Assembly (NCBI RefSeq): GCF_003046795.1
Contig: NZ_PZKN01000022.1
Coordinates: 17,861 to 81,860, forward strand
Length of the DNA stretch: 64,000 nt
Reading direction: 5' to 3'
Source of the DNA: Desulfonatronum sp. SC1
GTDB taxonomy: Bacteria > Desulfobacterota > Desulfovibrionia > Desulfovibrionales > Desulfonatronaceae
Shown here: piece after piece, positions 18,215 to 27,255 of the stretch
Layout: every line of letters starts with the position of its first letter
Position numbering within the stretch: position 1 is the first letter of the stretch
The notes under the pieces: generated by a model
Databases searched by the model: none
What the model was told of the DNA's origin: nothing
What the model saw: only the letters and a program-made list of their open reading frames with translations
Made by a program: the position numbers and the translations under genes

Positions 18215-18785
18215 TCAAGGACGCCGTCTGGTCGTGGCGGTCATCGCCCTCGGTCTGGTTTTGCTATTTGTCGGATCGATCATCTACCGTCTGCAGAACC
18301 CGAGTTTGACTATGCAGGCTAGGCCATCGGAAACGTCCATGGCCATGAACGAGATCTCCGAATTGATGGCCCGGCTGGACAGTGAACCGAACCATTTGCC
18401 TACGCTGATGGCCCTTGGGGACCAGTTCATGCGCATGGGTTCCTGGGAGCGGGCGGCGGCTTTCTGGAAGCGCTCCATCGCTCTGGATCCGTCCCTGGAC
18501 AGGGCCTTGAACGGCTTGGGCGTGGCCCACTATAACATGGAGCAGTACGTCGAATCCGCCGAGCAGTTCGAGCGGATCGTGGAAATCAAACCCGATAATC
18601 ACCGGGCACACTTCAATCTGGGCATGCTTTACAAGCATTACCTGGAGGAACCGGAGCTGGCCCGAGTACATTTTGAGCGAGTCTTGGAACTGGAACCGGA
18701 TGATGTCGAGCTGATGGTGCGCATCCGGGACGAGTTGGCGAACATGACTCCCGGTGTTCTTGAGAGCGAGCAACCGGCGGGCTGA
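18186..18785 (+). CDS. membrane-anchored TPR protein
   Basis: The 199-residue protein has an N-terminal membrane anchor (about 15-34) and three to four tetratricopeptide repeats (about 70-185; the repeat WERAAAFWKRSIALDPS is clear). Together with the CcmD-like gene it overlaps, the layout resembles the CcmI/CcmH TPR components that hold apocytochrome c during heme attachment. That role is inferred from context. It ends 30 bases before a strong terminator. Confidence 0.8.
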   Translation: MSSTTLGPHDQGRRLVVAVIALGLVLLFVGSIIYRLQNPSLTMQARPSETSMAMNEISELMARLDSEPNHLPTLMALGDQFMRMGSWERAAAFWKRSIALDPSLDRALNGLGVAHYNMEQYVESAEQFERIVEIKPDNHRAHFNLGMLYKHYLEEPELARVHFERVLELEPDDVELMVRIRDELANMTPGVLESEQPAG

Positions 18786-18814
18786 ACATCCGAAACGCGC
18801 CCACATCCGCGATC

Positions 18815-18864
18815 ATAAAACAGCGCCGGCTCTCACGTCATCATGAGAGCCGGCGCTGTTTTAT
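18815..18864. terminator. bidirectional terminator between TPR and cyclase genes
   Basis: A 21-base-pair stem (18815-18835 with 18844-18864; core CAGCGCCGGCTCTCA) is bounded by A-rich and T-rich flanks. It serves both convergent genes, the TPR gene and the cyclase gene. Confidence 0.92.
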
Positions 18865-20364
18865 TTATCCATCGCTCTTGACGGTTGGTCTTAACCCGGA
18901 CCTTGTCTCCTCGTCTCCACCTTGGAGGACGTAAATTTCCAACTCATCGTCCATCCCCGGTAACGGCCGCATCCCGACTGAAGTCAGTCCATGGCCTTTG
19001 TCGTGGTTGAGCGTGAAGTCAACGCTCGCGGCGATCCGGACGTCCAGGGGCCTGGTCAGACGTTCGATTCTGCTGACCACGTTCACGGCATGGCCCATGA
19101 CCGTGTATTCCATGCGCTCCGGGCTGCCGATGTTTCCCGCCAGTACCGGGCCGGAATGCAGGCCGATGGAGTTTCGCAGGCGCAGGTCCGGACCCAGCCG
19201 CAATTGCTCATTCAACTCGTCGCATCGGGCGACCATGGCTTTGGCTGCTTTCAAGGCAGCGTGGTGTTCCTGTTCCAGAGGAACGGGATGTCCGAAAACC
19301 GCCAGGACCATGTCCCCGACAAACTTGTCCACAATGCCGCCGTGATGCTGAATCACCTCGACCATGGCCGTGAGGTAGTCGTTGAGCAGACCCACCAGCA
19401 ATTTGGGCGGCAGCTTCTGACACAGCCGGGAAAAACCGCGCAGGTCGCACACCAACAGCGTGGCGTTGTGCATTTCGCCGCCCAGTTCAAGGCGGTTCTT
19501 TAGCAGGTGTTCCATCGCTTCGGTCCCGAGGATTTTTCCCAGGCTGTTTTTCATCAGAGCCTTTTCACGCAATTCCGTGACCATGGCGTTGTAACTCCGC
19601 GCTGAAGCGACGATTTCTCTTGGTCCCGACTCATCCAGACGTTGGGAATAGTCACCTTCGCCGACCTTGCCCAGGGCATGTTGCAGCTTGCCCAACGGAC
19701 GAAAAATGCTGCGACTGAAGTACCAGCTCATGCCCATGGCCACGACCAAAGCGATGAACAGTGAGATCAGTCCGGCTTGGCGGATGGCCGCCAATTTGCC
19801 CTCTACGGTTGCCACGGTCATGTCGATGCCGATCAGGGCCACGGGACGTCCCGCGGAGTCGTGAATCGGGGCGTAACCGGACATGGTCGCCCCCCATTGG
19901 TCGTAATGCGGACGTTCATCGCTGGAAGGCCGCACGAATCCCTGCAAAAGCGCTATCGGCGGATCAGGATACAAGGCCCCGATGGGCTCCGGTAGTTCGT
20001 CCTCGCTGATGATTCCGTCACCGTCGTCGTCATGGGCTGGTGAGTCCACGATAAATCGCACCTGGCCATGCTCCAGGCGCATGGTGTAGGCGAAAAGGTA
20101 TTCTTGACCGGTCTGGGCGATAATGCCCATCAGTTCTTGGATTTCCAGGTATTCCGGTGAGGTCGCCTGCTCCGGCTCGGTCAGTTTTCGCAAAATGTCC
20201 CCGTCCACGAGCATGGCGGCGATTTTGGCCGTGGCCTTGAGCTGATCTCGGATGGAATCCAGCATGGCGCTTCTGGCTTGATAGTAGAAGTAGGAGCCCG
20301 TGGCCCCGGAGGCCATGACGGCGATCAACAGGATGCCGAGGAAGAGTTTGACGCTCAGTCGCAT
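18865..20364 (-). CDS. membrane adenylate/guanylate cyclase with EF-hand-bearing periplasmic sensor
   Basis: The 499-residue protein has one membrane helix (8-28), an extracytoplasmic Cache-like sensor (about 30-190), a second helix (about 195-215), a HAMP domain (about 216-270) and a class III nucleotide cyclase domain (about 300-480). Metal aspartates lie in LVCDLRGFSR and FVGDMVLAV, the base-recognising lysine in VDKFVGD and the transition-state pair in NVVSRIER, so it looks active. Residues 112-123 form a textbook EF-hand loop (D-x-D-x-D-G-x-I-S-x-x-E), suggesting calcium binding. AGGAG precedes the ATG. Its first bases overlap tilS by ten. Adenylate is the likelier product, but this is not certain. 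Confidence 0.9.
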   Translation of the reverse strand: MRLSVKLFLGILLIAVMASGATGSYFYYQARSAMLDSIRDQLKATAKIAAMLVDGDILRKLTEPEQATSPEYLEIQELMGIIAQTGQEYLFAYTMRLEHGQVRFIVDSPAHDDDGDGIISEDELPEPIGALYPDPPIALLQGFVRPSSDERPHYDQWGATMSGYAPIHDSAGRPVALIGIDMTVATVEGKLAAIRQAGLISLFIALVVAMGMSWYFSRSIFRPLGKLQHALGKVGEGDYSQRLDESGPREIVASARSYNAMVTELREKALMKNSLGKILGTEAMEHLLKNRLELGGEMHNATLLVCDLRGFSRLCQKLPPKLLVGLLNDYLTAMVEVIQHHGGIVDKFVGDMVLAVFGHPVPLEQEHHAALKAAKAMVARCDELNEQLRLGPDLRLRNSIGLHSGPVLAGNIGSPERMEYTVMGHAVNVVSRIERLTRPLDVRIAASVDFTLNHDKGHGLTSVGMRPLPGMDDELEIYVLQGGDEETRSGLRPTVKSDG

Positions 20365-21416
20365 GAGGTGGAAGTCTCCTGTGACGTGAAGGTTCGTGAC
20401 GTGGCGAAGCGGATACCAGCTGGGTTGATCATGGCGGACTTGCCGCCCGGGAATTGGAGGGTTGCTTCTATTCGGCGGTTTTTCCAGGCTTGGTCAAGGC
20501 GTAAAAGGGAGTCGTGCAGAGCTTGGCCTGGCCCGAGGTCGTCGATCATGGCTTTGTAGAGGCGCAGGCGCAACCCTGGGTGCAGGGTGCGCAAAAGGGA
20601 GGACTCCAAGTACCGTCCGCACTGTTTAGCCTGCAGAGCAAGCGGCGTGATCAGGGATGTAAAGAGATCGCCGTCCAATTCTCCTTGTCGGTGCAGACGG
20701 GTGATGGCCTCCAGGAATCGAGGGTTCTCCCGGATCATCAGAGGAACTATATCCTTACGAACGCGGTTGCGGGTGTGGTTCGGGTCCGCGTTGCTGACGT
20801 CTTCGGACCAAGACACTCCGGTGTCGTTTAAAAAATCCCGGAGATCCTGCTTGGGAACGTGGAGCAGAGGGCGCAGGAGCAGGCGTGCCGAATCCCAGCA
20901 AGGCATCCCGGCCAACCCCGGCCACCCTGTCCCGCGGATCAAGCGCATCAGTACGTCCTCGGCCAAGTCGTCGGCATGGTGGGCGGTGAGCAGCATGTCA
21001 GCGTTGAGTTGTCGCCGCACCCCGAAGAGAAAGCGATAGCGCAGGGTGCGTCCGGCTTCCTCCAGGCCGGTTCCGGTAATCCGGGCGTACCGGGCGACAT
21101 TGCTTCTCCCCACCGTGATCCGGACGCCGAGACGTCGGCAGAACTCCGCGACATGGCCCGCCTCCTGGGCGGATTCCGGACGCAGCCCATGGTCCAGGTG
21201 GGCGACGTTGATCGTGAGCTCCAGGCGAGGGGCCAGACAATGCAGGATCAACAGCAGGGCCGTGGAATCGCTCCCGGCGGAGCAGGCCAGTAACAGGTGG
21301 CGATGGTGAAGGGGAAGAGCGAGGTCGTGGAGGAGAAATCGCTCGATGCCCAGACAAAACCGCGCCCAGGTGGGTGGCAGGTCCTGGATGGTGGTGGGCG
21401 GAGCGGAAGAGTGCAT
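20355..21416 (-). CDS. tilS: tRNA(Ile)-lysidine synthase
   Basis: The 353-residue PP-loop ATPase attaches lysine to C34 of tRNA-Ile(CAU). The P-loop reads SAGSDS (46-51) in place of the usual SGGxDS, a tolerable A-for-G change. The downstream LDHGLRPES and ARYARITGTGLEEAGRTLRYRF segments match the family, as does the HHADDLAEDVLMRLIRGTG block. The C-terminal domain is short. It overlaps the cyclase gene and follows a small hypothetical gene in the long minus-strand run. Confidence 0.93.
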   Translation of the reverse strand: MHSSAPPTTIQDLPPTWARFCLGIERFLLHDLALPLHHRHLLLACSAGSDSTALLLILHCLAPRLELTINVAHLDHGLRPESAQEAGHVAEFCRRLGVRITVGRSNVARYARITGTGLEEAGRTLRYRFLFGVRRQLNADMLLTAHHADDLAEDVLMRLIRGTGWPGLAGMPCWDSARLLLRPLLHVPKQDLRDFLNDTGVSWSEDVSNADPNHTRNRVRKDIVPLMIRENPRFLEAITRLHRQGELDGDLFTSLITPLALQAKQCGRYLESSLLRTLHPGLRLRLYKAMIDDLGPGQALHDSLLRLDQAWKNRRIEATLQFPGGKSAMINPAGIRFATSRTFTSQETSTSCD

Positions 21417-21459
21417 GCTGTGTCTGAAGAAATCCGGACGGTTGCGCCTTTGAAAGCCT

Positions 21460-21795
21460 TTATACCGGGATGTCCAGTTCAGCCAGCATGGCGTCGATTT
21501 GGTTCAGAATCCAGTCCCGTTGGTCCCTGTCGGCGTAGGCGATGCAGGAGCAGCGCAGTTTGCCTCGACCTCGGATCAGCAGTTCCACTTTCAGCCAGTT
21601 TGGGCCGGTTTCCAGGGAGCAGACGAAGGGGCCGCACTGGGCCGCGTGCTCGCGCTGTTCCGCGGAGAGGAGGTTGTCTGGGATTTCCAGCCAGTACATA
21701 TCCTCCACGGAAGCCTTAACTGTTTTAGCCTCAAGGCAGGCCATAAGGCGCTGCATGTCCGCGGAAATGAGTTCGTCGATCAGGTAGGCGCGCAA
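21460..21795 (-). CDS. conserved hypothetical protein
   Basis: This 111-residue soluble protein is compact and slightly acidic, with three cysteines in its second half (CGPFVCS and CSC). No signal, membrane helix or known motif is visible. It sits 43 bases after hemA and 43 before tilS in a minus-strand run, with an ATG start, so it is likely a real, co-transcribed gene. The cysteines do not form a clear zinc ribbon. I do not recognise the family. Confidence 0.65.
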   Translation of the reverse strand: MRAYLIDELISADMQRLMACLEAKTVKASVEDMYWLEIPDNLLSAEQREHAAQCGPFVCSLETGPNWLKVELLIRGRGKLRCSCIAYADRDQRDWILNQIDAMLAELDIPV

Positions 21796-21837
21796 TGGTG
21801 TCTCTCCAAGAGTGTTTGCAGCGAGGCTCGGGACGAT

Positions 21838-23172
21838 TCATTCCTCGCTTGATTGGGGTTTGCGTCGATCCGGATGGGCGTCCGGGCTGGGCGGCTCGTT
21901 GTCCAGGTTGAACATCCGGCGGGTGACGTCGATGTACCGTGTCCCGGCGTCCTCTTCCTGGGCGCGGCGCTTCAGGAAGTCCAACGGCTGGTGATACAGC
22001 TTGTGGGCCAGGGAGAGCACCAGTGTCTCCAGGGCCTGGCTCACTTCCGGGTCGTCGGCTTTCGAGCCCAGGCGACGCAGGGTTTTTTTGAGTTCCTTGC
22101 GGGCGATCCGTTCTCCGCCGGCCAGAAGGTCCAGAATGGTCGGCTTGAGGTCCAGGGAACGCAGCCAACAGGCGAACTTTTCCGTTTCCTCCTGGACAAT
22201 GACCATGGCCTTGGCCGCCTCGGTTTTGCGCTGGCCTAGATTTTCCTCCACCACTTCCTTCAGGTCGTCGATGTCGTAGAGGTAGATGTTGTCCAGGTTG
22301 TTCACGTCCGGGTCGATGTCCCGGGGCACGGCGATATCGATGAAAAACATCGGCCGGTTGCGGCGGCGTTTCATGATGGATTGGATATCGCGACGCTGGA
22401 TTACCGTCTGGGTCGCTCCGGTGGAACTGATGACGATGTCCGCTTCGGCCATGCGCTCGAACAGTTCGGCGAAGAGCACGGCCTCCCCCTTGATGCGGGA
22501 GGCCAGTTCACAGCCCCGGGCGTGGGTGCGGTTGGCGATGAGCATCCGTTTGACCCCGGCTGAGAGCAGGTGGGTGGCAGCCAGCTCGGCCATTTCTCCG
22601 GCCCCCACGAGCATGGCGGTCTGGCTGGAGAGGTCGCCGAAGATGCGCTTGGCCAATTCCACGGCGGCGAAACTGATGGACACCGCGTTGGAGGCGACTT
22701 TCGTCTCCGTGCGCACCCGTTTGGCCACGGAGAAGGATTTGTGCAGGAGCCGGTTCAGGACCACGCCGGAAGCCCCCTGCTTGACGCTGCTCCGGTAGGC
22801 CTGTTTGAGCTGGCCGAGAATCTGGGGCTCGCCCAGGACCATGGAATCCAGGCTGGAGGCCACGGAAAACAGGTGGGTCACCGCGTCCAGGTTGCGGTGG
22901 GTGTAGGTGTGATCCTGCAATTCATGGACGTCGCCCCCGCAACAGTTGGCCCAAAAGCGCAGGATCTCCCGTACCGTGTCCTTGTCTTCACGGCCAACGG
23001 TTAATAGTTCCACCCGATTACAGGTGGAAAGGATCATGGCCTCTTTCACGCCGGACTTGGCGGCGATCAGCCCCTGGTCCCGCGGGTCGACGTCGGGCAG
23101 GGCGTAGCGCTCCCGGACCTCGACCGGGGCGGTGCGGTGGTTGAGTCCAAGCAAACAGATGGATTGGTTCAT
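21838..23172 (-). CDS. hemA: glutamyl-tRNA reductase
   Basis: The 444-residue enzyme makes glutamate-1-semialdehyde from Glu-tRNA, the first step of C5 tetrapyrrole synthesis. The catalytic cysteine is C51 in LSTCNRVEL. The NADPH-binding GAGEMAELAATHL and the ISSTGA segment are present, and the C-terminal dimerisation helices extend to about 420. The last 25 residues are polar and proline-rich. It lies three bases after the CcsA-like gene and downstream of the siroheme-type dehydrogenase, forming a heme/siroheme/cytochrome c block. Confidence 0.97.
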   Translation of the reverse strand: MNQSICLLGLNHRTAPVEVRERYALPDVDPRDQGLIAAKSGVKEAMILSTCNRVELLTVGREDKDTVREILRFWANCCGGDVHELQDHTYTHRNLDAVTHLFSVASSLDSMVLGEPQILGQLKQAYRSSVKQGASGVVLNRLLHKSFSVAKRVRTETKVASNAVSISFAAVELAKRIFGDLSSQTAMLVGAGEMAELAATHLLSAGVKRMLIANRTHARGCELASRIKGEAVLFAELFERMAEADIVISSTGATQTVIQRRDIQSIMKRRRNRPMFFIDIAVPRDIDPDVNNLDNIYLYDIDDLKEVVEENLGQRKTEAAKAMVIVQEETEKFACWLRSLDLKPTILDLLAGGERIARKELKKTLRRLGSKADDPEVSQALETLVLSLAHKLYHQPLDFLKRRAQEEDAGTRYIDVTRRMFNLDNEPPSPDAHPDRRKPQSSEE

Positions 23173-23175
23173 GAC

Positions 23176-24003
23176 TTAGGGTTGAAAGCTGTGGTGGGTC
23201 TCGAGGAAAAAGTTGATCCCCAGCATGGAGACCAGGGACAAAGCGAAGATCCAGATGGCCAGCTTGGCCGGCTTGCGGCCGCGCCAGCCGTTGACTAGGC
23301 GCTGGTGGAAGAGAAAGGCGAAGAGCAGCCAGACGATAATGGCCGCGACTTCCTTGGGATCCCAGGAGAAGAAGCGCTCCCAGGTGAAGTGCGCCCAAAG
23401 GAATCCGGAAAGCAGGCCCACGGTGAACAGTGGAAATCCCAGGTTCACGGCCCAGGCGTTGACCTGATCGAACAGGGACAGGGAGGGCAGATCCTTGCTC
23501 AGGCCGGTGATCTTGGTTTTGCCCTTGATCTTGTTTTCCAGGAACAGGTAGACCGCCCCTGCGCTGGCAGCCATGGCCAGCAGGCAGATGCTCAGGAACA
23601 GGGTGCCGATATGCAGCCCGAACCATAGCCCCATGAAGCTTTCCGGCAGGATGACCTCCATGCTGGGCAGGGTCGTGGCGAAGGAGTAGACGATCAGGGC
23701 CAGGGGCAGGGAGGTCAGGGCCAGAAAGTGCATCCGCAGCCGCCAGTTCAGGACCAGGGAGACGATGATCAAGGTCCAGGCCATCAGGCTGAAGTAAAAC
23801 GGTCCGTGACCCAGGGCGTCCGAACCGTAACGGGCCAAATACAGCCCGACATCCACGGTGTGCAGGCCGAAGCCGAGCAGGGTCGCGATTTGCCCACCGG
23901 AACGGAGAAGGGGGCCGCGGATCAGCACCGCGAGAATATGCAGAACGGCCCCGAGAAAATAGAGCGCCAGAACGGCTAATTCGAGGGTTTCAGTCAGGTT
24001 CAC
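23176..24003 (-). CDS. CcsA/HemX-like cytochrome c assembly membrane protein
   Basis: The 275-residue protein has about eight membrane helices and the tryptophan-rich heme-handling segment WERFFSWDPKE near residues 210-225, typical of the CcmC/CcsA/HemX superfamily. It is directly upstream of hemA, as HemX is in many bacteria. It may regulate glutamyl-tRNA reductase or take part in heme delivery. The start is a GTG at 24003 overlapping the 3' end of the upstream gene by 14 bases. Confidence 0.88.
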   Translation of the reverse strand: MNLTETLELAVLALYFLGAVLHILAVLIRGPLLRSGGQIATLLGFGLHTVDVGLYLARYGSDALGHGPFYFSLMAWTLIIVSLVLNWRLRMHFLALTSLPLALIVYSFATTLPSMEVILPESFMGLWFGLHIGTLFLSICLLAMAASAGAVYLFLENKIKGKTKITGLSKDLPSLSLFDQVNAWAVNLGFPLFTVGLLSGFLWAHFTWERFFSWDPKEVAAIIVWLLFAFLFHQRLVNGWRGRKPAKLAIWIFALSLVSMLGINFFLETHHSFQP

Positions 24004-24667
24004 CGATCACGTCCTCCAAGCGGGGATGCAGGCTTTCGGGGAGATGACGTCGCAACACTTCCAGAATTCGGGCGTCGTTCCCTGACTGCACGGCATCCAG
24101 CAGTTGGGATTGGGTCAAGGCCCGGAACACGGCGGTATTCTCCGACGTGGGCAGGTTCAAATCCAGAATCAGCGGGCGCAGACGGCGCATGAGGGCCAGG
24201 AACCGGGCGTATTCCGGTCCGAAGCAGGCGCCGAGGTCCTGGCGGATTTTTTTGGCCAGGGCCGGACTGGAGCCGGACGTAGACACGGCGATGGTCAGGT
24301 CGCCTTGGGAGTGCATGGCCGGGAGAATAAAGCTGCATTTCTCGGGCTGGTCCACGATGTTGCAGAGTATCCCTCGTTCGGCGCACAACCGACTGATTCG
24401 CCAGTTCAGGTTTTCGTCGCTGGTACTGGCGATGACCAGGAAGCAGCCTTCCAGATCCTCCGGAAGAAACGTGCGGATATGGTATTCCACCAAGCCCTGC
24501 TCGATGAGTTCTCGCCAGCAGGGATCCGGTTCTCGGGTATCCACGATCCGCAATCGTCCCGGGGCGCAGGACAGGAGCGTGCGGACCTTGCGCGTCCCCA
24601 CCTGGCCCACGCCGACCACCAGGCAGTATTTGTCGTGCAGATCGAGAAGAATGGGATAGTAGCGCAT
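23990..24667 (-). CDS. precorrin-2 dehydrogenase / siroheme synthase N-terminal type
   Basis: The 225-residue protein resembles the N-terminal half of CysG (Met8p family), which oxidises precorrin-2 to sirohydrochlorin and may insert iron. The NAD-binding motif is VVGVGQVGTRKVRTLL (about 17-32), followed by STSGSSPALAKKIR (about 127-140). It lacks the methyltransferase half. Siroheme is needed for dissimilatory and assimilatory sulfite reductases, which fits a sulfate reducer. It is the first of the tightly packed heme genes. Confidence 0.9.
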   Translation of the reverse strand: MRYYPILLDLHDKYCLVVGVGQVGTRKVRTLLSCAPGRLRIVDTREPDPCWRELIEQGLVEYHIRTFLPEDLEGCFLVIASTSDENLNWRISRLCAERGILCNIVDQPEKCSFILPAMHSQGDLTIAVSTSGSSPALAKKIRQDLGACFGPEYARFLALMRRLRPLILDLNLPTSENTAVFRALTQSQLLDAVQSGNDARILEVLRRHLPESLHPRLEDVIGEPD

Positions 24668-24685
24668 GACGGTGTTGGGAATTCC

Positions 24686-26413
24686 TTACTGGCGGGCGGC
24701 AGCGTAAAAGCCGATGGTCACCCACTGCCCCTTGGAATAGTTGAAACCGCGAATAATGGCCAGCCGTTCCACGTCCAGGCCAAGATTGCCCACGGCTTCA
24801 TGAAAGCGCTGCTCCTGGCGGGATTCGACCAGCGCCAGGCCGTTGGGATGCTCCAGGAGATGGCTGGCGGCGTCCAGGTGATTGACCAGTCGGGTTGGGG
24901 TTCCCAGGAGAAAGGCCAGGCTGGGTTCCTGAAAGCCCGTTGAGGCGACGAGGCCGCTAAGGTCCGGATGTTCCCGGCGCAGGGAGTCCACGGTTTGCAG
25001 CACGGCCCGGCTGACCCAGAATCCGCGCAGTTCGGGCAGGCCCTTGCCCAGAATGACCGGAAACACCAGGACCGCGCCCAGCAGGAGAATCCCGCAAACC
25101 TGGGTCATCCGTCCCTCCTGGTAGGCTCGCCATGCCAGGGCGGTCATGGCCAGGACGATCAGGGCCGCGAGAACGCCCCACCAGGAGAAGGCCTTGTCCA
25201 GGTAAAGCGGGGCCACGATCAAGCCGATGCCCAGCACGACCCCAATGGCCAGCCACAGCCCGGCTCCGATTTTGGGAATCCAGGTCGCGAATCGGCCTGG
25301 AGAGCCTGCCGTCGTGGATGAGACGCCGGGATGGGCCGCCCGTTGAGTGAGTGTGGCCAGCCAGACGCCGATGAGCAGGGCGATGGCCGGATACATGGGC
25401 AGGACATAGTGGGGTAGTTTGGTGGGTACCAGCTCAAAGACGATCCAGGACGGGACGATCCAGGCCCAGAGAAAGCGGACCAGGCGGTCCGTTTTACGCA
25501 GGGACCAGGTCTGGACCAGGGTTGGCCAGGCCAGCAGCGATCCCGGCCAGAAGGTCAGGGTGAACAGCAGCAGATACATTCCCGGAGGCGCGCCGTGGGA
25601 TTCGTGGCCGGAAATCAGTTTGGGCAGCAGGTCGCCAGTGACCGCGTCGGAGACGAAGGAGCCATCCGTGGCCAGACTGACGGCGATGAGCCAGGGCAGG
25701 ACCATGGCCGCGGTCAGGAGCAGGCCGGCCTTGGGTCGCAGTCCGCTTAGCCAGGCAAAGCGTCCGTAAGTGATTGTTTCCGGGGCACGGCGATCGGCGA
25801 TGAACAGGGTCAGCAGGGTCAGCCCGGAGATCATCGGCCCCACCGGACCCTTGAGCAGGATGGACCCGCCCATGCCGCCCCAGAACAACAGCCAGAGCCA
25901 CGGTTCCGGCTGCTGGTCCGCCGGGCGGATGTAGCAGCGGGCCAGGGCCACCTGCATGGCCGTGATGGAGGCTAGGAGCATGGCGTCGGTTTTGGCCAGG
26001 TGGGCCTCGGTGACCAGCAGGATGGTGCAGGCCAGCAGGGCCGCGGCGGCCAGGGCGAAACGGATGTCCATGGCTCGTCTGGCCAGGGAAAAAGTCAGCA
26101 GCACGGCCAGTACGGCCCCCAGCACGGACGGCAGGCGATAGGGCCAAAGGGCCTCGGGATTGGTCAGACGGGCCGAGGCGGCCTGGAGCCAGTAGATGCC
26201 CACGGGCTTTTTGTGGCGATCCTGTTCCTGGAATTTGATCCGGATGTAGTCCCCTTCTTCCAGCATCTGCCGGGAAGCCTGGGCGAAACGGGCCTCGTCC
26301 CGGTCAAAGGGAGGCAGGGTGGTCATGCCCGGCAGGAACAGCACCAGGCAGAGGCAGAACAGGATCAGGTATCCGAAAGTGGCGGCAAAGGGGCCGTCGA
26401 GAAATTTTGTCAT
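24686..26413 (-). CDS. ArnT-like GT83 glycosyltransferase
   Basis: The 575-residue polytopic protein has the N-terminal acidic motif PFDRDEARFA (about 35-44) and KKPVGIYWLQAA (about 69-80), characteristic of GT-C lipid-dependent glycosyltransferases such as ArnT. These transfer a sugar from undecaprenyl phosphate to lipid A or another periplasmic acceptor. About 11 membrane segments follow. The frame opens far upstream, but the ATG at 26413 starts the recognisable protein. It follows the TVP38-like gene by eight bases and is two genes after a GT2, which probably makes its lipid-linked sugar. Confidence 0.88.
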   Translation of the reverse strand: MTKFLDGPFAATFGYLILFCLCLVLFLPGMTTLPPFDRDEARFAQASRQMLEEGDYIRIKFQEQDRHKKPVGIYWLQAASARLTNPEALWPYRLPSVLGAVLAVLLTFSLARRAMDIRFALAAAALLACTILLVTEAHLAKTDAMLLASITAMQVALARCYIRPADQQPEPWLWLLFWGGMGGSILLKGPVGPMISGLTLLTLFIADRRAPETITYGRFAWLSGLRPKAGLLLTAAMVLPWLIAVSLATDGSFVSDAVTGDLLPKLISGHESHGAPPGMYLLLFTLTFWPGSLLAWPTLVQTWSLRKTDRLVRFLWAWIVPSWIVFELVPTKLPHYVLPMYPAIALLIGVWLATLTQRAAHPGVSSTTAGSPGRFATWIPKIGAGLWLAIGVVLGIGLIVAPLYLDKAFSWWGVLAALIVLAMTALAWRAYQEGRMTQVCGILLLGAVLVFPVILGKGLPELRGFWVSRAVLQTVDSLRREHPDLSGLVASTGFQEPSLAFLLGTPTRLVNHLDAASHLLEHPNGLALVESRQEQRFHEAVGNLGLDVERLAIIRGFNYSKGQWVTIGFYAAARQ

Positions 26414-26421
26414 ATGGTTGG

Positions 26422-27255
26422 TTATGGGGTCAATGGCGGGTTGGCGTGGTGCATTTTTCGGCGATAGGCGTCGATGCCGAACCAGATGATCACAAAGGCG
26501 ATCACTGCGGCGACGATGAAGGCAATGCTGGTTTGGAGCGTCTCCTGGGTGGCCCCGGTCCCGATCAGGGTTGCTGGAATGGCCTGGGGAAAGGTGCCCA
26601 GAAACGTGCCCAGCAGAAAGTGACCATGCCGAAGGGGCAGCATGCCCATCATGATCGTGGAATAGAAGCCGGATAGCGGCATCATCCGGATTCCAAACAC
26701 GGACATCACCCCGCCCTTGCCGATGCGTTTTTGAACGGCGTTCAGGTTGGGCCGGTGGCGGAGAAAGGAAAAGCTCCATCCCGCGTGGCGAACCAGATTG
26801 AAGACAACGTAAAAGCCCAGCACAGTTCCGGCCTGGGTCAGCACCAGACCCTGCCAGAAACCGAAGGCCATGCCGCCGATGGAGCAGAGCAGCAGCCGGG
26901 GAACGCCCAGGCAGACCAGGAGGGTCACTCCGGCGATGTACAGCGCCATTCCGAAAAGGCCGCGCTGCGTGAACCAGACCCCGAGCAGTTCGGTCCTGGC
27001 CAGCAGGGAGCGCAGCGGCGTGACGTTCATCAGGACCAGCCCCAGCAGGACAACGCCGATCAGGACAATGCCTACCAAGCGTGAGCGGGTCCAGAATCCG
27101 CTTCCGATTTTCGTTTCGGCTTCCACGTCGGCTCCCGCATCAGCCTTTGCGACGGAAAGACCGGGAGGACCTCCTGGAGGAGGTGCGGAGGCTTTATCGA
27201 TGAGGTTCGTAGGGGAGTCCGTGGTGGTAAGGTGAATGGCGTGTTGATCAGTCAT
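26422..27255 (-). CDS. TVP38/TMEM64 (VTT-domain) membrane protein
   Basis: The 277-residue protein has a polar N-terminus of about 55 residues, a first helix, then the VTT/SNARE-associated domain with RLLLCSIGGMAFGFWQG and RMMPLSGFYSTIMMGM, followed by two terminal helices. Related DedA/VTT proteins move lipids (including undecaprenyl phosphate) across membranes. Between a GT2 and an ArnT-like enzyme, a flippase-type role is plausible but inferred. Its ATG overlaps the GT2 stop by eight bases, so the pair is translationally coupled. Confidence 0.85.
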   Translation of the reverse strand: MTDQHAIHLTTTDSPTNLIDKASAPPPGGPPGLSVAKADAGADVEAETKIGSGFWTRSRLVGIVLIGVVLLGLVLMNVTPLRSLLARTELLGVWFTQRGLFGMALYIAGVTLLVCLGVPRLLLCSIGGMAFGFWQGLVLTQAGTVLGFYVVFNLVRHAGWSFSFLRHRPNLNAVQKRIGKGGVMSVFGIRMMPLSGFYSTIMMGMLPLRHGHFLLGTFLGTFPQAIPATLIGTGATQETLQTSIAFIVAAVIAFVIIWFGIDAYRRKMHHANPPLTP

